From positions 1 through 40,279 of the forward strand of contig NZ_KE159717.1 of the NCBI RefSeq assembly GCF_000403455.2: a stretch of DNA of 40,279 nucleotides, given 5' to 3'. Numbering within the stretch: the first letter of the stretch is position 1; each line of letters begins with the position of its first letter. Below the pieces are notes generated by a model. That model saw only the letters and a list, made by a program, of their open reading frames with translations, did no database searches and was not told the DNA's origin. A program made the position numbers and the translations under genes. The DNA is from Dorea sp. 5-2 (GTDB lineage Bacteria; Bacillota; Clostridia; Lachnospirales; Lachnospiraceae). Shown piece after piece: positions 23,729 to 34,241 of the stretch.

Positions 23729-24446
23729 TTTTTCCACCTCCTCCCAATAAGCCTAAATAATAGGATTCAAGGTCTATCCCTTTCGCCGTGAGTTCTTTCA
23801 TAGATACTTCCGCAAGCATAGCCCCGTGGTCAATAATTCCGATTGTGTCGGCAATTTTAGATAGCTCGTCAAGGATATGGCTGGATATTAAAATGCTTGT
23901 GTGGTATTCATGGTTGATTCGCAACAGTAGTTCCCGCACTTCGATAATTCCCTGTGGGTCTAAGCCGTTTATAGGTTCGTCTAAAATGAGCAAATCCGGA
24001 TTTGTGAGCATTGCCCTTGCAAGCGCAAGCCGCTGTTTCATTCCCAAAGAGAATTTCCCTACGGCTTTATTGCCCGTTTCTGCAATTCCCAATAATGACA
24101 GCGTTTCCATGATGTTTTCATAGCCTGCGCCCATGTACCGGCAATGGAGTTCCATGTTCTCGTATGCGCTTAAATGGCTGTAAAAAACAGGGCTTTCAAT
24201 AATGCTGCCGATACGGGAGAAAACGGGATTGTTCCCCTTGTTGATAGTTTCGCCTAATAAACATACCGTACCTGTATCGGGGAAAATGATGTGGTACAGT
24301 GTTTTCATCAGCGAAGTTTTTCCTGCGCCGTTTGCGCCCAGAAATCCGTATACTTCCCCTTGCCTTACATTCATGCAAATATCATTCAGTATGGGGCAGC
24401 CCTCTATGGATTTTGATAAATGCCGGACTTCAACCGCATTTGTCAT
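23700..24446 (-). CDS. ABC transporter ATPase (BcrA/LanF-like)
   Basis: 248 residues from ATG 24446 (MTNAVEVRHLSKSIEGCPIL). Walker A (GANGAGKTS), signature (FSLGMKQRLALARAM), Walker B (LLILDEPINGLDP) and switch histidine (ISSHILDEL) intact. BcrA/LanF-type ATPases pair with six-helix permeases in bacitracin and lantibiotic self-protection. The start overlaps the upstream DUF4177-like stop (ATGA). Confidence 0.87.
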   Translation of the reverse strand: MTNAVEVRHLSKSIEGCPILNDICMNVRQGEVYGFLGANGAGKTSLMKTLYHIIFPDTGTVCLLGETINKGNNPVFSRIGSIIESPVFYSHLSAYENMELHCRYMGAGYENIMETLSLLGIAETGNKAVGKFSLGMKQRLALARAMLTNPDLLILDEPINGLDPQGIIEVRELLLRINHEYHTSILISSHILDELSKIADTIGIIDHGAMLAEVSMKELTAKGIDLESYYLGLLGGGGKNVESYPHGN

Positions 24447-24673
24447 TCGCTCGCCCCCTTTTCGGGGCATAGCCGCCTTTTAAATATCAAAGTCGCTTTC
24501 TGTGCGATTCCGATAAGGGAATATTGGGAGCTGCCTATACATGGATAAGAAAAACAAGTAACCAGTTCCCAACCGTCCTTACCGTAATGATTCAGCTTAT
24601 CAGACAGCGACTTTTCGGAATGTTCTGTTTCCTTGCTGTCAATTACTACCGTTGTGTACTCAAATTCTGTCAT
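24443..24673 (-). CDS. DUF4177-like small protein
   Basis: 76 residues starting MTEFEYTTVVIDSKETEHSE. The pattern YTTVVID...LNHYGKDGWELVTCFSYP...LIFKR is that of DUF4177 proteins. Function unknown. Sits between tetR and the ABC genes with a good ribosome site (AAAGGAG). Confidence 0.7.
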   Translation of the reverse strand: MTEFEYTTVVIDSKETEHSEKSLSDKLNHYGKDGWELVTCFSYPCIGSSQYSLIGIAQKATLIFKRRLCPEKGASE

Positions 24674-24684
24674 AAAAATCTCCT

Positions 24685-25275
24685 TTACTCAAAAATATCT
24701 GCCACAAGGCTATCCACCATAAAATCAAAAACAGCGAAATAATCACAAGTGACGGAAAGCGTTTCTTTTGCATTGATTGTTGACAGCAGCGCACTCAAAA
24801 TTCCATATGCCTGTGCTTCCTCCATTTTCAGATTGAGGTCTGCGGCATGGATAACCTGTCTGAAAAAATCGAAACTGTCAAACTTGATTTTCTTAATCGT
24901 TTCTTCCGGCAGCTTTGTCACAAAAGACTGAAAATCCGGCGTATTAACATTGTAGAGGAACGGCTTGCTGTCGTATTCCCGGAAAAGCCTTTTCATGGAC
25001 TGTGCAAAGCCCTCTTTCGTCCGGCTGTTCCTGTTTATGTCGATAATCTTTTCTGTCAACCTCCTTTGTATGTCTGTGATTGTTTCAAGGAATAAATCTT
25101 CCTTTGTCGGGTAGAGCGTATAAAAAGTACCGATAGATATAACTACCTTGTCGCATAGATTCTTAATGCTTGTCTTTTTGTACCCTTGCGCTATCCAACA
25201 TTCCTCGCATAGTTCTTCCAGCTTTTTGCGGATTGCTTTTTTATCAACGTCCGAAAGGACTGGCTTTGACGGCAT
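24685..25275 (-). CDS. TetR/AcrR family regulator of the ABC cargo
   Basis: 196 residues starting MPSKPVLSDVDKKAIRKKL. The N-terminal HTH (CWIAQGYKKTSIKNLCDKVVISIGTFYTLYPTKEDLFLE) is of TetR type; the rest is a helical ligand domain. First gene of the cargo operon, preceded by a promoter overlapped by a perfect palindrome, so it very likely represses its own operon until a ligand (possibly the exported peptide) binds. Confidence 0.88.
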   Translation of the reverse strand: MPSKPVLSDVDKKAIRKKLEELCEECWIAQGYKKTSIKNLCDKVVISIGTFYTLYPTKEDLFLETITDIQRRLTEKIIDINRNSRTKEGFAQSMKRLFREYDSKPFLYNVNTPDFQSFVTKLPEETIKKIKFDSFDFFRQVIHAADLNLKMEEAQAYGILSALLSTINAKETLSVTCDYFAVFDFMVDSLVADIFE

Positions 25276-25301
25276 AATTCTATTTCTCCCTTCTGATGAA
25301 T

Positions 25302-25368
25302 TTTACTTGCGAATATTCGTTATGAATATTCGCAAGTAAATAATAACATTTGTAACACATATTGTCAA
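25302..25368 (-). promoter_or_regulatory. Promoter with overlapping TetR operator
   Basis: Minus strand: TTGACA (25363-25368), 17-base spacer, TATTAT (25340-25345). Immediately downstream is a perfect 17-bp inverted repeat TTTACTTGCGAATATTC with a 5-base centre (25302-25318 / 25324-25340) covering the start point. A near-consensus promoter under a single strong operator. Confidence 0.92.
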
Positions 25369-25404
25369 GGTGAAAAAGTTTTGTTTATTATGCAATAGTT
25401 GAAA

Positions 25405-27357
<1,953 letters not shown>

Positions 27358-27362
27358 TAACA

Positions 27363-28381
27363 CCCGCCGCCAGCTTGTATTTTTTGTACTGCCGCACCGC
27401 GAAATGGTTGGGTTTCTCGGATTCCAGCGCGTCAAACATCAGGTCAACGGGGTTTTTGTATTCCTCATCGTCCTCCCGGACCTCCATCGCGTTAATAAAC
27501 TCAATCAGGGTGGAGAAGTTCTGTTCCTCCACCGGGGCCTCATAGTGGATATATCCAATCAGGGCGCAGTACAGCAGCGTTTCCGCTTTGACCCAGAAAT
27601 CGTCACTGGCTTTCCCCTCGCCCTTGGTGTTGGCGATTAAGGTTGTCACCAGCTTCAAGATGTCCTTTTCGCTGTGGATATAGGCGAAAGGATTGTATTT
27701 CATGGATTTTTTGAAGTTGATGGTATTCAGCACCTTGATCCGGTACGGCTCATAGATGGTTTTGCCGTTCTTGTCCTTCATGGGCTTTCCGTCCTTATCC
27801 AGCTTCGGCGCACCCCGTTGGAGCAGCTTTCCACATTCGACCAGGATTGTGCCTTTCGGATCAGTAACCACATACGAGCTATGGAGCTGCATCAGGTTGG
27901 GCTTGAGCCAGAACCGGGTCTTGCCGGAGCCGGAACCGCCGATTACCAGCACATTTTTGTTGCGGGCGGTCTTGGGGTCCTTGGGGCGGCTGCTCATGGT
28001 AAGGCGTTCCGTCTGGGTGAGGATGACATTGTTCTGGAATACCGGATCAACATAAGGGGCGATGTCCTGGGAATTTCCCCATCTCGCAGAACCGTACTCG
28101 ATATTTGGGCGGTACTTCTTGGCGTTTTTGCCTTTCAGGTAAACAGCCAGCCGGAGCGCCGCGCCGCAGCACAGCCCGACCAGCAGGTCCAGCGGGTGAA
28201 AGCTGGGCCAGAAACTTCCAAGCGCCGCCGGAAGGACGGAGATTAGCGACAGCGCCTTTTCCGATGCGTCCGCGCCCTGGGCCATCCGCCACGCCTCCCC
28301 GAAGTTGGTGGCGAACAGCCCCATCAGGATATAGGGCAGGTTCAGCAAAACGAGCTTCTTGATGTTCAATGGTCTTTTCAT
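27363..28381 (-). pseudogene. virD4: VirD4/TraG coupling protein, N-terminal fragment
   Basis: 339 codons from MKRPLNIKKLVLLNLPYILM to KYKLAAG. Two N-terminal membrane segments, then the conserved NIEYGSARWGN block and Walker A (VIGGSGSGKTRF). Beyond the junction the frame adds only VICSK and stops in element B. The remainder is at 13684-14502. The coupling protein links relaxosomes to the secretion channel, so its interruption disables transfer of C. ATG 28381 overlaps the pcfB stop (ATGA). Confidence 0.92.
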
Positions 28382-28869
28382 CGTTCCAGCTCCTTTCGCT
28401 TTGTGCGGTCCACCACCGCGTTTTTCACCAGCTCCTTGAACTGGTTCAGCTTCGCCAGCACAGACGGGCGGGACGCCTTGCGGACCTTCTTCTGGGTGTA
28501 CTCGGTAAATGCCGAGGTCAGCGCGTCCGCGTCGCGGGCCTTGAAAAAGACCAGGTATTTGGGCGGGGAGCAGCTGCGGTCCTTCTTTACCGCGTAATCC
28601 ACGCCGTACTTCCGGGCAACCCGTTCAAACGCCTTGATGGAGGGGTCTGTGATCTCAAGATTGGACACGCCCTGGTTCTGCCCGATGAGCTGCTTCACCG
28701 TCTGCTTTCCCTGGGGCTTGACCTCCGCGCCCTTTTCCCGCTGTTTCTGCATCTTTTGCTCTTTCAGGTGCGCCAGATACTTCATAATTGCCGCTTTGAA
28801 CAGCCTGCCGGTGAACTTTGTGCCGCTGACAATGAGCGTCAGGGTTTTGCTTTCCACTTCGTCCTGCAT
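28378..28869 (-). CDS. pcfB: PcfB family relaxosome/coupling accessory protein
   Basis: 163 residues starting MQDEVESKTLTLIVSGTKFT. DUF3801/PcfB family: TGRLFKAAIMKYLAHLKEQ, SIKAFERVARKYGVDYAVKKD, YLVFFKARDADALTSAFTEY. PcfB of pCF10 bridges DNA-processing proteins and the coupling protein. Coded directly before virD4 with an overlapping stop/start. GGAGG upstream of 28869. Confidence 0.88.
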   Translation of the reverse strand: MQDEVESKTLTLIVSGTKFTGRLFKAAIMKYLAHLKEQKMQKQREKGAEVKPQGKQTVKQLIGQNQGVSNLEITDPSIKAFERVARKYGVDYAVKKDRSCSPPKYLVFFKARDADALTSAFTEYTQKKVRKASRPSVLAKLNQFKELVKNAVVDRTKRKELER

Positions 28870-28911
28870 GGGTGTTTCGCCTCCTCTCTATGGATTTTCT
28901 GCATGGTTTCT

Positions 28912-29223
28912 CTATCGGAGCTGGTCTTGCCGGTCATAGCGCAGGTTTCCGTTTCGGACCTTCGCATGGCTCACAATCCTGATATGCCCCTGTTCCTGGC
29001 GTTCCAGGGACTTTTTATATCCCTCCTCGGTGAGAAAGGCGCGGCTGCGTTCCCCTTTCCAGCCAACAGGGGAATCAGCGGTCAGGGTATCAAAAATAAT
29101 CATGTGCCGGGTGTCCTCCGCGAACCGGTTTAAGTCCATGTAACTATGGCCGGAATACTCCCGCGCCCCGGCTTTAAGCCGCATTTCCTCCATCAGCTGG
29201 CCGATGGTCTTTTGCTCAGGCAT
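28912..29223 (-). CDS. Small ICE protein with the shared TRHM...EGYK domain (copy 1, element C)
   Basis: 103 residues starting MPEQKTIGQLMEEMRLKAGA. Core DLNRFAEDTRHMIIFDTL, GERSRAFLTEEGYKKSLER, HIRIVSHAKVRNGNLRY is homologous to the C-terminal half of the element B protein at 20441 and to 30811-31086. Unknown function; small, soluble, probably an accessory of transfer or replication. Overlaps the upstream gene's stop by 8 bases. Confidence 0.72.
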   Translation of the reverse strand: MPEQKTIGQLMEEMRLKAGAREYSGHSYMDLNRFAEDTRHMIIFDTLTADSPVGWKGERSRAFLTEEGYKKSLERQEQGHIRIVSHAKVRNGNLRYDRQDQLR

Positions 29224-29578
29224 GGTGTGCGCCCCCTTTCTCCCGGCCCTGGCCTTTCACCGTCAGAATCCCGTCCAGCGTGGTGGCGGTGATCCGCAGG
29301 CGTTCAGCGGTGGCAATATCGTTTTTGACCGTTTCATCGGTCGAGTGGCCGCAGACCACCAGCACATGGGAGCGGCGCAGGTAATCTCTGGCGATGTCGA
29401 TTCCGTCCTTGTGTTCCTGGGGGATTTCATCCTTCAAAAACAGCGGCAGGAACAAAACAGGGCAGACGGGGGAATATCCGGCGTCATACACCTGGCGGCA
29501 GTAGCTGGCGGCGTTTGCCGCGTTTTCATGGGGGTTCTTGCTCCAGGGAGCGGTGATATACGCAAGCGGTCGTTTCAT
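29216..29578 (-). CDS. DUF7768/DUF4406-like, nucleoside 2-deoxyribosyltransferase-like fold
   Basis: 120 residues starting MKRPLAYITAPWSKNPHENA. Motifs AYITAPWS, YCRQVYDAGYSPVCPVLFLPLFL and VLVVCGHSTDETVKNDIATAE fit the small proteins with a deoxyribosyltransferase-like fold found in phages and ICEs. Catalysis is not demonstrated. GAAAGGAATCTGTT lies before the ATG. Lies between rep and pcfB. Confidence 0.72.
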   Translation of the reverse strand: MKRPLAYITAPWSKNPHENAANAASYCRQVYDAGYSPVCPVLFLPLFLKDEIPQEHKDGIDIARDYLRRSHVLVVCGHSTDETVKNDIATAERLRITATTLDGILTVKGQGREKGGAHHA

Positions 29579-29628
29579 AACAGATTCCTTTCTCCCGGCA
29601 GTTCCGGGCAGACAAAAACGGCCAGCTT

Positions 29629-30528
29629 TCAGAAGCCGCCGTACATATCGTGGTTGACCTGTGAGGTGTAATGGTTGCTCATGGTGGTGGGCGCGTTGAA
29701 CAGCACCGTCAAAAGGTACTGTTTCATGTTCCGTACCTCGGTGGTGTTCTTTTGCAGGCAGTCCATGACAAACTCGATGTGGGAGCTGTCCAGCTTCAGG
29801 AAGCGGGAACGCACCACCTCATGGGGGAAGTCCGCCCCGGCAATCCGGGTGGTCGTACGTTTCGCGCAGACCGCTTCCACCAGCAGCTCCACAATCTCGT
29901 CCAAATCCTCCCGATAGGTCCCAAACCGCTGTTTGAGGCAGTCATACTCGATATTCTCCAAAATCAGCTCCCGATAACTTTCCATCTCTGTCAGTGACAT
30001 CGTTTCCCTTCGCTTCGGTTCCGGTGGCTTCGCCGCCGTTCCCCGGAAGGGAAGGGAATCGGTAATTGATCCGTCAGTAATTGATTTTTGGGTATTTAAT
30101 TTCTCTATATTTATTTGCGTTGGATTTTCCGTTGACGGTTTTCCCGTTGCCGGATTATCCGTTGTCGGAAAACCCGACAACGGTTTTTCCAACAACGGTT
30201 TTGGGGGCAACGGTTGGGCGGGCGGTTCCTCTGTTACCGGACGCTCATAAATCACATACTCGTTGGCGCTGAACTTGCCGCCCGCGTCGGTGGTCTGGCG
30301 GCGCTTGATGTACCCCGCCTTTTCCAGCTCATTGACTGCGGAGCGGATGGCGTCCTTGCTTTCCCGGTTGATAACAGCCAGGCCGGAAAGGGTGTAGTCC
30401 CAATCCTCCGGCAGTGAGAGCATCTGGGACAGCAGGCCCTTTGCTTTCAGGCTCAGGCTCTTGTCCCGCAGATGATAGTTGCTCATAACGGTGTATCCCT
30501 GTGTGCGTTCTACGCGAAAAACGGCCAT
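29629..30528 (-). CDS. Replication initiator / DUF6017 HTH protein of element C
   Basis: 299 residues from ATG 30528 (MAVFRVERTQGYTVMSNYHL). The N-terminal winged helix (KSLSLKAKGLLSQMLSLPEDWDYTLSGL... AVNELEKAGYIKRR) is replication-protein-like. A proline-rich repetitive linker (residues about 105-150) follows, then a DUF6017-type C-terminus (MESYRELILENIEYDCLKQR...). GGAG nine bases upstream fixes the start over 30570. The linker DNA contains iteron-like repeats, as in elements A and B. Confidence 0.82.
   Translation of the reverse strand: MAVFRVERTQGYTVMSNYHLRDKSLSLKAKGLLSQMLSLPEDWDYTLSGLAVINRESKDAIRSAVNELEKAGYIKRRQTTDAGGKFSANEYVIYERPVTEEPPAQPLPPKPLLEKPLSGFPTTDNPATGKPSTENPTQINIEKLNTQKSITDGSITDSLPFRGTAAKPPEPKRRETMSLTEMESYRELILENIEYDCLKQRFGTYREDLDEIVELLVEAVCAKRTTTRIAGADFPHEVVRSRFLKLDSSHIEFVMDCLQKNTTEVRNMKQYLLTVLFNAPTTMSNHYTSQVNHDMYGGF
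30124..30214. repeat. Iteron-like repeats inside rep of element C
   Basis: Six consecutive units of about 15 bases: three with CCGTTG (TTTTCCGTTGACGG, TTTTCCCGTTGCCGG, ATTATCCGTTGTCGG), then three in the opposite sense with CAACGG (AAAACCCGACAACGG, TTTTTCCAACAACGG, TTTTGGGGGCAACGG). They also make the proline-rich linker. Candidate replication origin of the circular form. Confidence 0.65.
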
Positions 30529-30595
30529 TTTCTGCACTCCTTTCGTTTCCCAGGGCATGAAAAAAGCCACAATCCCTTAAAAAGAATTGCGGCGT

Positions 30596-30787
30596 TCATT
30601 TGCTGGCTGACTTCTTCCTGTACCGGTGCGAAACCGGCGGCATGGGCGGTTTGTCAAACAGGCTCTCTAACTGCGGAAACGTCAGGGTTTGGAAAATCCG
30701 GTCAATCTCAATGGTTTCCATGTTGCGCTGGGAGCGGCAGTCCTCCCGGATGGCTTCTCTGATTTCCTTAACGGTACACATATTCAT
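30596..30787 (-). CDS. Small ICE protein, unknown
   Basis: 63 residues starting MNMCTVKEIREAIREDCRSQ. Predicted helical; a basic end (SHRYRKKSASK). No family recognised. AGGAAGGA lies before the ATG; the second ATG two codons in is an equal option. In line with the flanking element C genes. Confidence 0.6.
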   Translation of the reverse strand: MNMCTVKEIREAIREDCRSQRNMETIEIDRIFQTLTFPQLESLFDKPPMPPVSHRYRKKSASK

Positions 30788-30810
30788 TCCTTCCTCTCAA
30801 TTTGTCAGGT

Positions 30811-31086
30811 TTACGGGTGGCGTTTCTTTTTGGGCTTGAAGTCCAGGATATGCCCCTCAATGACGCGGGCATACCGTTTGATTTTGATGTCCCGGCGTTT
30901 CTGGCTGGCGAGAACGGCCTGGTAGCCGTCCTCGTCCAGAAACAGGCGCGTTTCATCGCCGGGTGCGCCGTAGGCGGCGCGGGGCCGCAGGACGGAAAAC
31001 TCCACCATCCAGCGGGTCTTATCCTGAAACCGTTCCACAGCCAGTATGTTGTGGCCCTTTAACTCCCTGGCAACGTGATCTCTCAT
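30811..31086 (-). CDS. Small ICE protein with the shared TRHM...EGYK domain (copy 2, element C)
   Basis: 91 residues from ATG 31086 (MRDHVARELKGHNILAVERF). Core AVERFQDKTRWMVEFSVL, RLFLDEDGYQAVLASQKRRDIKIKRYARVIEG aligns with the proteins at 28912 and 20441. AAAGGAG upstream decides this start over 31134, and it overlaps none of parB except the leader. Function unknown. Confidence 0.7.
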   Translation of the reverse strand: MRDHVARELKGHNILAVERFQDKTRWMVEFSVLRPRAAYGAPGDETRLFLDEDGYQAVLASQKRRDIKIKRYARVIEGHILDFKPKKKRHP

Positions 31087-31097
31087 AGGCGCTCCTT

Positions 31098-32033
31098 TCA
31101 GCGTTCCTGATCTCTCTGACGCTTTTTCTGCCACTGTTCCAGCAGTTTGATGATGGTTTCCTGCATCCGGGCAGGGGTGTAGCTTTTGGGAAAATACTTC
31201 CGCAGGGTGTCGGAGGTAAACGTCACCTTGTCCAGATCGCTTTTCTTTTCCTCGCCCATAATCGCCCGCATTACGTCTATGGATAAACGCCCCTCCTGGC
31301 TGAATTTCTTGAGCCGCTGGGCTTGGGAAAGGGAGGGGGTGGCCTGTTCGCTGTCCATCGCGTCCAAAAGCTGTGTCTGTTCTTCTTTTTTGAGAAAGGA
31401 CAGCTCATAGGCCGGGTTCAGGGCAATTTTCTTTTCGTCCACCATGTTCAGCAGTTCGGGGATTAACTCGGTCAGGCGAATGTAGCGGAAAATCTGGTTT
31501 TTACTCTGACCGACCTGTTCCGCCAGAACCTCGCTGGACTTCTTCCCAAAATCGTTCCCAACTTGGGAACAATTTTCTTTGGAGGGCCGACCTGCTTGCC
31601 GTTTCATAGCTTCTAATTTCATCTTGTAGGCAAAAGCCCTCTCGCTGGGGAGAAGGCTTTCCCTTTGCAAATTGCTGTCAACCATGATAATCGTGGCGGC
31701 GTCATCGTCCAAATCCCGGACAATCACCGGCATGGTTTCTTTCTCTGCCAGTTCACTGGCCCGATGCCGCCTGTGTCCGGCTACCAGCTCATAGCCGCCG
31801 CTGGGGTCAGGACGGGCGATAGCAGGAACAAGAACGCCGTACTGCCGGATGCTGTCCGCTGTTTCCATCATGGCATCATCATCTTTGACCTTGAAAGGGT
31901 GGCCCTTGAACGGGTGCAGCTCGCTTAAAGGGATTTCTACCACCTTTTCCCGCCCCGCGTCGGCGCGGCTTTCCTCGGTGGTAAACAGATCATCGACCGA
32001 TGCCAGCTCTACTTTTTTCGCGCTGCTTTTCAA
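31098..32033 (-). CDS. parB: ParB/Spo0J-like partition protein
   Basis: 311 residues from TTG 32033 with GGAGG nine bases upstream. N-terminal ParB nuclease-like domain with VAGHRRHRASELAE, an arginine-rich box, then HTH region (SEVLAEQVGQSKNQIFRYIRLTELIPELL). Partner of ParA; keeps the excised circular element inherited or helps its DNA processing. Overlaps parA by 44 bases. Intact. Confidence 0.88.
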   Translation of the reverse strand: MKSSAKKVELASVDDLFTTEESRADAGREKVVEIPLSELHPFKGHPFKVKDDDAMMETADSIRQYGVLVPAIARPDPSGGYELVAGHRRHRASELAEKETMPVIVRDLDDDAATIIMVDSNLQRESLLPSERAFAYKMKLEAMKRQAGRPSKENCSQVGNDFGKKSSEVLAEQVGQSKNQIFRYIRLTELIPELLNMVDEKKIALNPAYELSFLKKEEQTQLLDAMDSEQATPSLSQAQRLKKFSQEGRLSIDVMRAIMGEEKKSDLDKVTFTSDTLRKYFPKSYTPARMQETIIKLLEQWQKKRQRDQER

Positions 32034-32811
32034 GTTTCAACACCTCCTTGGTCAGATTTGCGTAGCCTTCGGCTACTTTGCCGCCTGGGTCATGGGCGAA
32101 AATGCTCCTGCCCTCCGCGCTGGTTTCCTTTGCCCGGACAGAATGGGGAATCTCTGTGCCGAATACCTTGATTTTGCTGCCGTAGGTTTCCCGCAGCAGG
32201 GCGGCAATCTCTTTGGCAAAGTTGGTGCGGTTGTCCACCATCGTCAGCAGGATACCGTCTATTTGCAGTTTCGGGTTGATCTGCCGCTTGACTTTGGCTA
32301 CCGTAGAGAGCAGCTGTTCCAGCCCTTTGGCGGGCAGGTACTCCGCCTGGACGGGAATTATAATCCTGTTGGCAGCGGCCAGGGCGTTGACGGTGAGCAT
32401 ACCCAGGGAGGGCTGGCAGTCTATGAGGATATGGGAATACTGCCCCTTTACGGTGTCCAGGTATTGCCGCAGAATCGTTTCCCGGCTCATAGCGTTTACC
32501 AGCGACACCTCCATGCCGGACAGCTGAATATCCGCCGGCATCAGGTCCACACCCTCCGGGTGGCGCAGAATCCCCTCGCCGGGGCGGACCGGCTGATCGG
32601 TCAGGATACGGCCCATCGCGTCAGAGAGGGTAAAGGGCAGCTTATCCGGCTGGGGATTGCCCAGGCTGATGGTCAGGCTCCCTTGCGGGTCCCCGTCAAT
32701 GAGTAGCACTTTCTTTCCCGCCTGTGCCAGTCCTATCCCTAAGTTGGCACAGGTTGTGGTCTTGCCCACACCTCCCTTTTGGTTGGCGATGGCGATGATT
32801 TGCGTGTTCAA
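31990..32811 (-). CDS. parA: ParA-like partition ATPase
   Basis: 273 residues from TTG 32811 (codons L-N-T-Q-I-I-A-I-A-N-Q-K-G-G). Deviant Walker A KGGVGKTTT, Walker A' and B (VLLIDGDPQGSL, ILIDCQPSLGML). The first visible gene of the element C operon. GAGGTG seven bases upstream favours TTG 32811; the frame stays open to 32898 but that would start inside the leader hairpin. Preceded by an intrinsic terminator in its leader. Confidence 0.87.
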   Translation of the reverse strand: MNTQIIAIANQKGGVGKTTTCANLGIGLAQAGKKVLLIDGDPQGSLTISLGNPQPDKLPFTLSDAMGRILTDQPVRPGEGILRHPEGVDLMPADIQLSGMEVSLVNAMSRETILRQYLDTVKGQYSHILIDCQPSLGMLTVNALAAANRIIIPVQAEYLPAKGLEQLLSTVAKVKRQINPKLQIDGILLTMVDNRTNFAKEIAALLRETYGSKIKVFGTEIPHSVRAKETSAEGRSIFAHDPGGKVAEGYANLTKEVLKLEKQREKSRAGIGR

Positions 32812-32832
32812 GATAATCACCTCGTTTCTTGA

Positions 32833-33010
32833 TATGAAAAAAGGGAGAATGTGACCGGAATCAACATTCTCCCTTAGAAACGATATGTGATTGTGCAATA
32901 ATCTGTCTTTTGTGAGGTTAGCTTTTGAGAGCCATCTCGCCGCAAACCCGCATGAATACTGGATTTTTGCCTGTTTGCTTTCCCTTTCCCCAATAACCTG
33001 TGTTCAATGA
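32833..33010 (+). repeat. 178-bp perfect inverted repeat, left copy
   Basis: Runs from TATGAAAAAAGGG to CCTGTGTTCAATGA and is identical to the reverse complement of 38975-39152. It comprises the parA leader and ends within the F-N-E codons of the recombinase at 33000. Interpreted as the end of element C plus shared target bases. Confidence 0.95.
32841..32875 (-). terminator. Terminator hairpin in parA leader
   Basis: Minus strand AAGGGAGAATGT...ACATTCTCCCTT (12-bp perfect stem) followed by TTTTTTC, 25-30 bases before the parA start. It probably attenuates the operon or insulates it from outside transcription. An identical copy is in the right-hand inverted repeat (39110-39144). Confidence 0.85.
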
Positions 33011-34241
33011 GTATTATGCGAAGGATATTTCCCGGAAGGTGACTTCTGCCTTGAATACGGCGCGGGCGGAGGGGAAGTTTGTGATCAAGCTGGCTCCTTA
33101 CGGGTATCTGAAATCTCCGGAGGATAAGCAGAGCCTGGTGGTGGACGGGGAGACGGCGGGGGTTGTGAAGCGTATTTTCCGGCTGTTCCTGGAGGGTAAC
33201 GGCTATGGGAGGATTGCGGGAATCCTGAACGGGGAGGGCATCCCATGTCCGGAGGTCTACCGGAAGTCAAGGGGGCTTCCGGTGACGGGGCATAAGGGGT
33301 GTGTGGAATGGACGGGGATCGTGGTGAAGCGGCTGTTGTCGAATGAGTATTATACGGGGGATTCTGTCCATGGGAAGACCGGCGGGAAGCTGTTTGGGGG
33401 CGGCTCCGGCGGGGGAGCGGACGCCGGCGGGTATGTGGTAAGGGATACCCATGAGGCGCTGGTCTCTAGGGCTGATTTTGACAGGGTACAGGAGATGAAG
33501 GCGGAACAGGTGCGGGTTTATAACGGGAAACGTGCGGAGGGCAGGCGCTGTGCGGCGGGGAGGAATAAGTTTAAGAAGAAGGTGGTGTGCAGTGACTGTG
33601 GAAAGACGATGTATCTGTTCCGGGCGGTATCGCAGGAGGGGGATAAGTTTTTTTATGGCTGCAGTTCCCATAACAGGAGCCGGAAGGTGTGTCCGTACCG
33701 GCATAAGGTCATGCTGGAGGATCTGGAGGCTGCGGTGTTCGGGGTTATCAGGAGCCATATGGATGCCTGTCTGGATGCGGAACGGCTGGTCCGGAAGCTG
33801 AATGCCGGGAGGCAGGGGATGGAGCGGTACAGGCTGATATCCAGGCAGGCGGAACGTATCCGGGAGAGGATGCGGCAGGCTGCTGGGAAGAAGGCGGGGC
33901 TGTATGCGGATTTTGCGGAGCGGCTGATTGACGGGGAGGAATATGCGGCGCTGTCGGAGCGGTATACGAAGGAGGCGGAGGCGCTTTCTGCGGAGCTGGA
34001 GCGGCTGCTGGAGGAGCGGAAGAGGTATGAGAGGGATTTTCATATAGAGGAAGGCTGGGAGAAGACGGTGCGCGGGTCCCTGGGGGAGCGGGAGTTGACC
34101 CAGGGGATGGTGGACGCTTTTGTGACGAGGGTTTCTGTGGACAGGGATGGGAACTGTGAGGTGGTCCTGGCCTATGATGATATGCTTGCGGAGCTTTTGG
34201 GAGCTGTGAGGGAAAGGGAGGCGGAGAAGGATGAAGGTTGA
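33000..34241 (+). pseudogene. Serine recombinase 1, N-terminally truncated
   Basis: 413 codons from VFNEYYAKDISRKVTSALNT. The recombinase domain, zinc ribbon (VVCSDCGKTMYLF... VCPYRHK) and coiled-coil C-terminus are present. The whole catalytic domain (about 120 residues including the serine) is missing, being replaced at the F-N-E codons by the parA leader. GTG 33000 has no ribosome site. G-rich coding strand unlike element C. Overlaps the start of recombinase 2 by 11 bases, as in tandem recombinase operons. Confidence 0.9.

Noticed and set aside
31990..32898. Longer parA start at 32898
   Set aside because: It would begin within the leader terminator stem; TTG 32811 has the proper ribosome site and the normal ParA N-terminus.
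33000..34241. Recombinase 1 as a complete gene starting at GTG 33000
   Set aside because: No ribosome site, no catalytic serine domain, and the sequence before F-N-E is the parA leader repeat.
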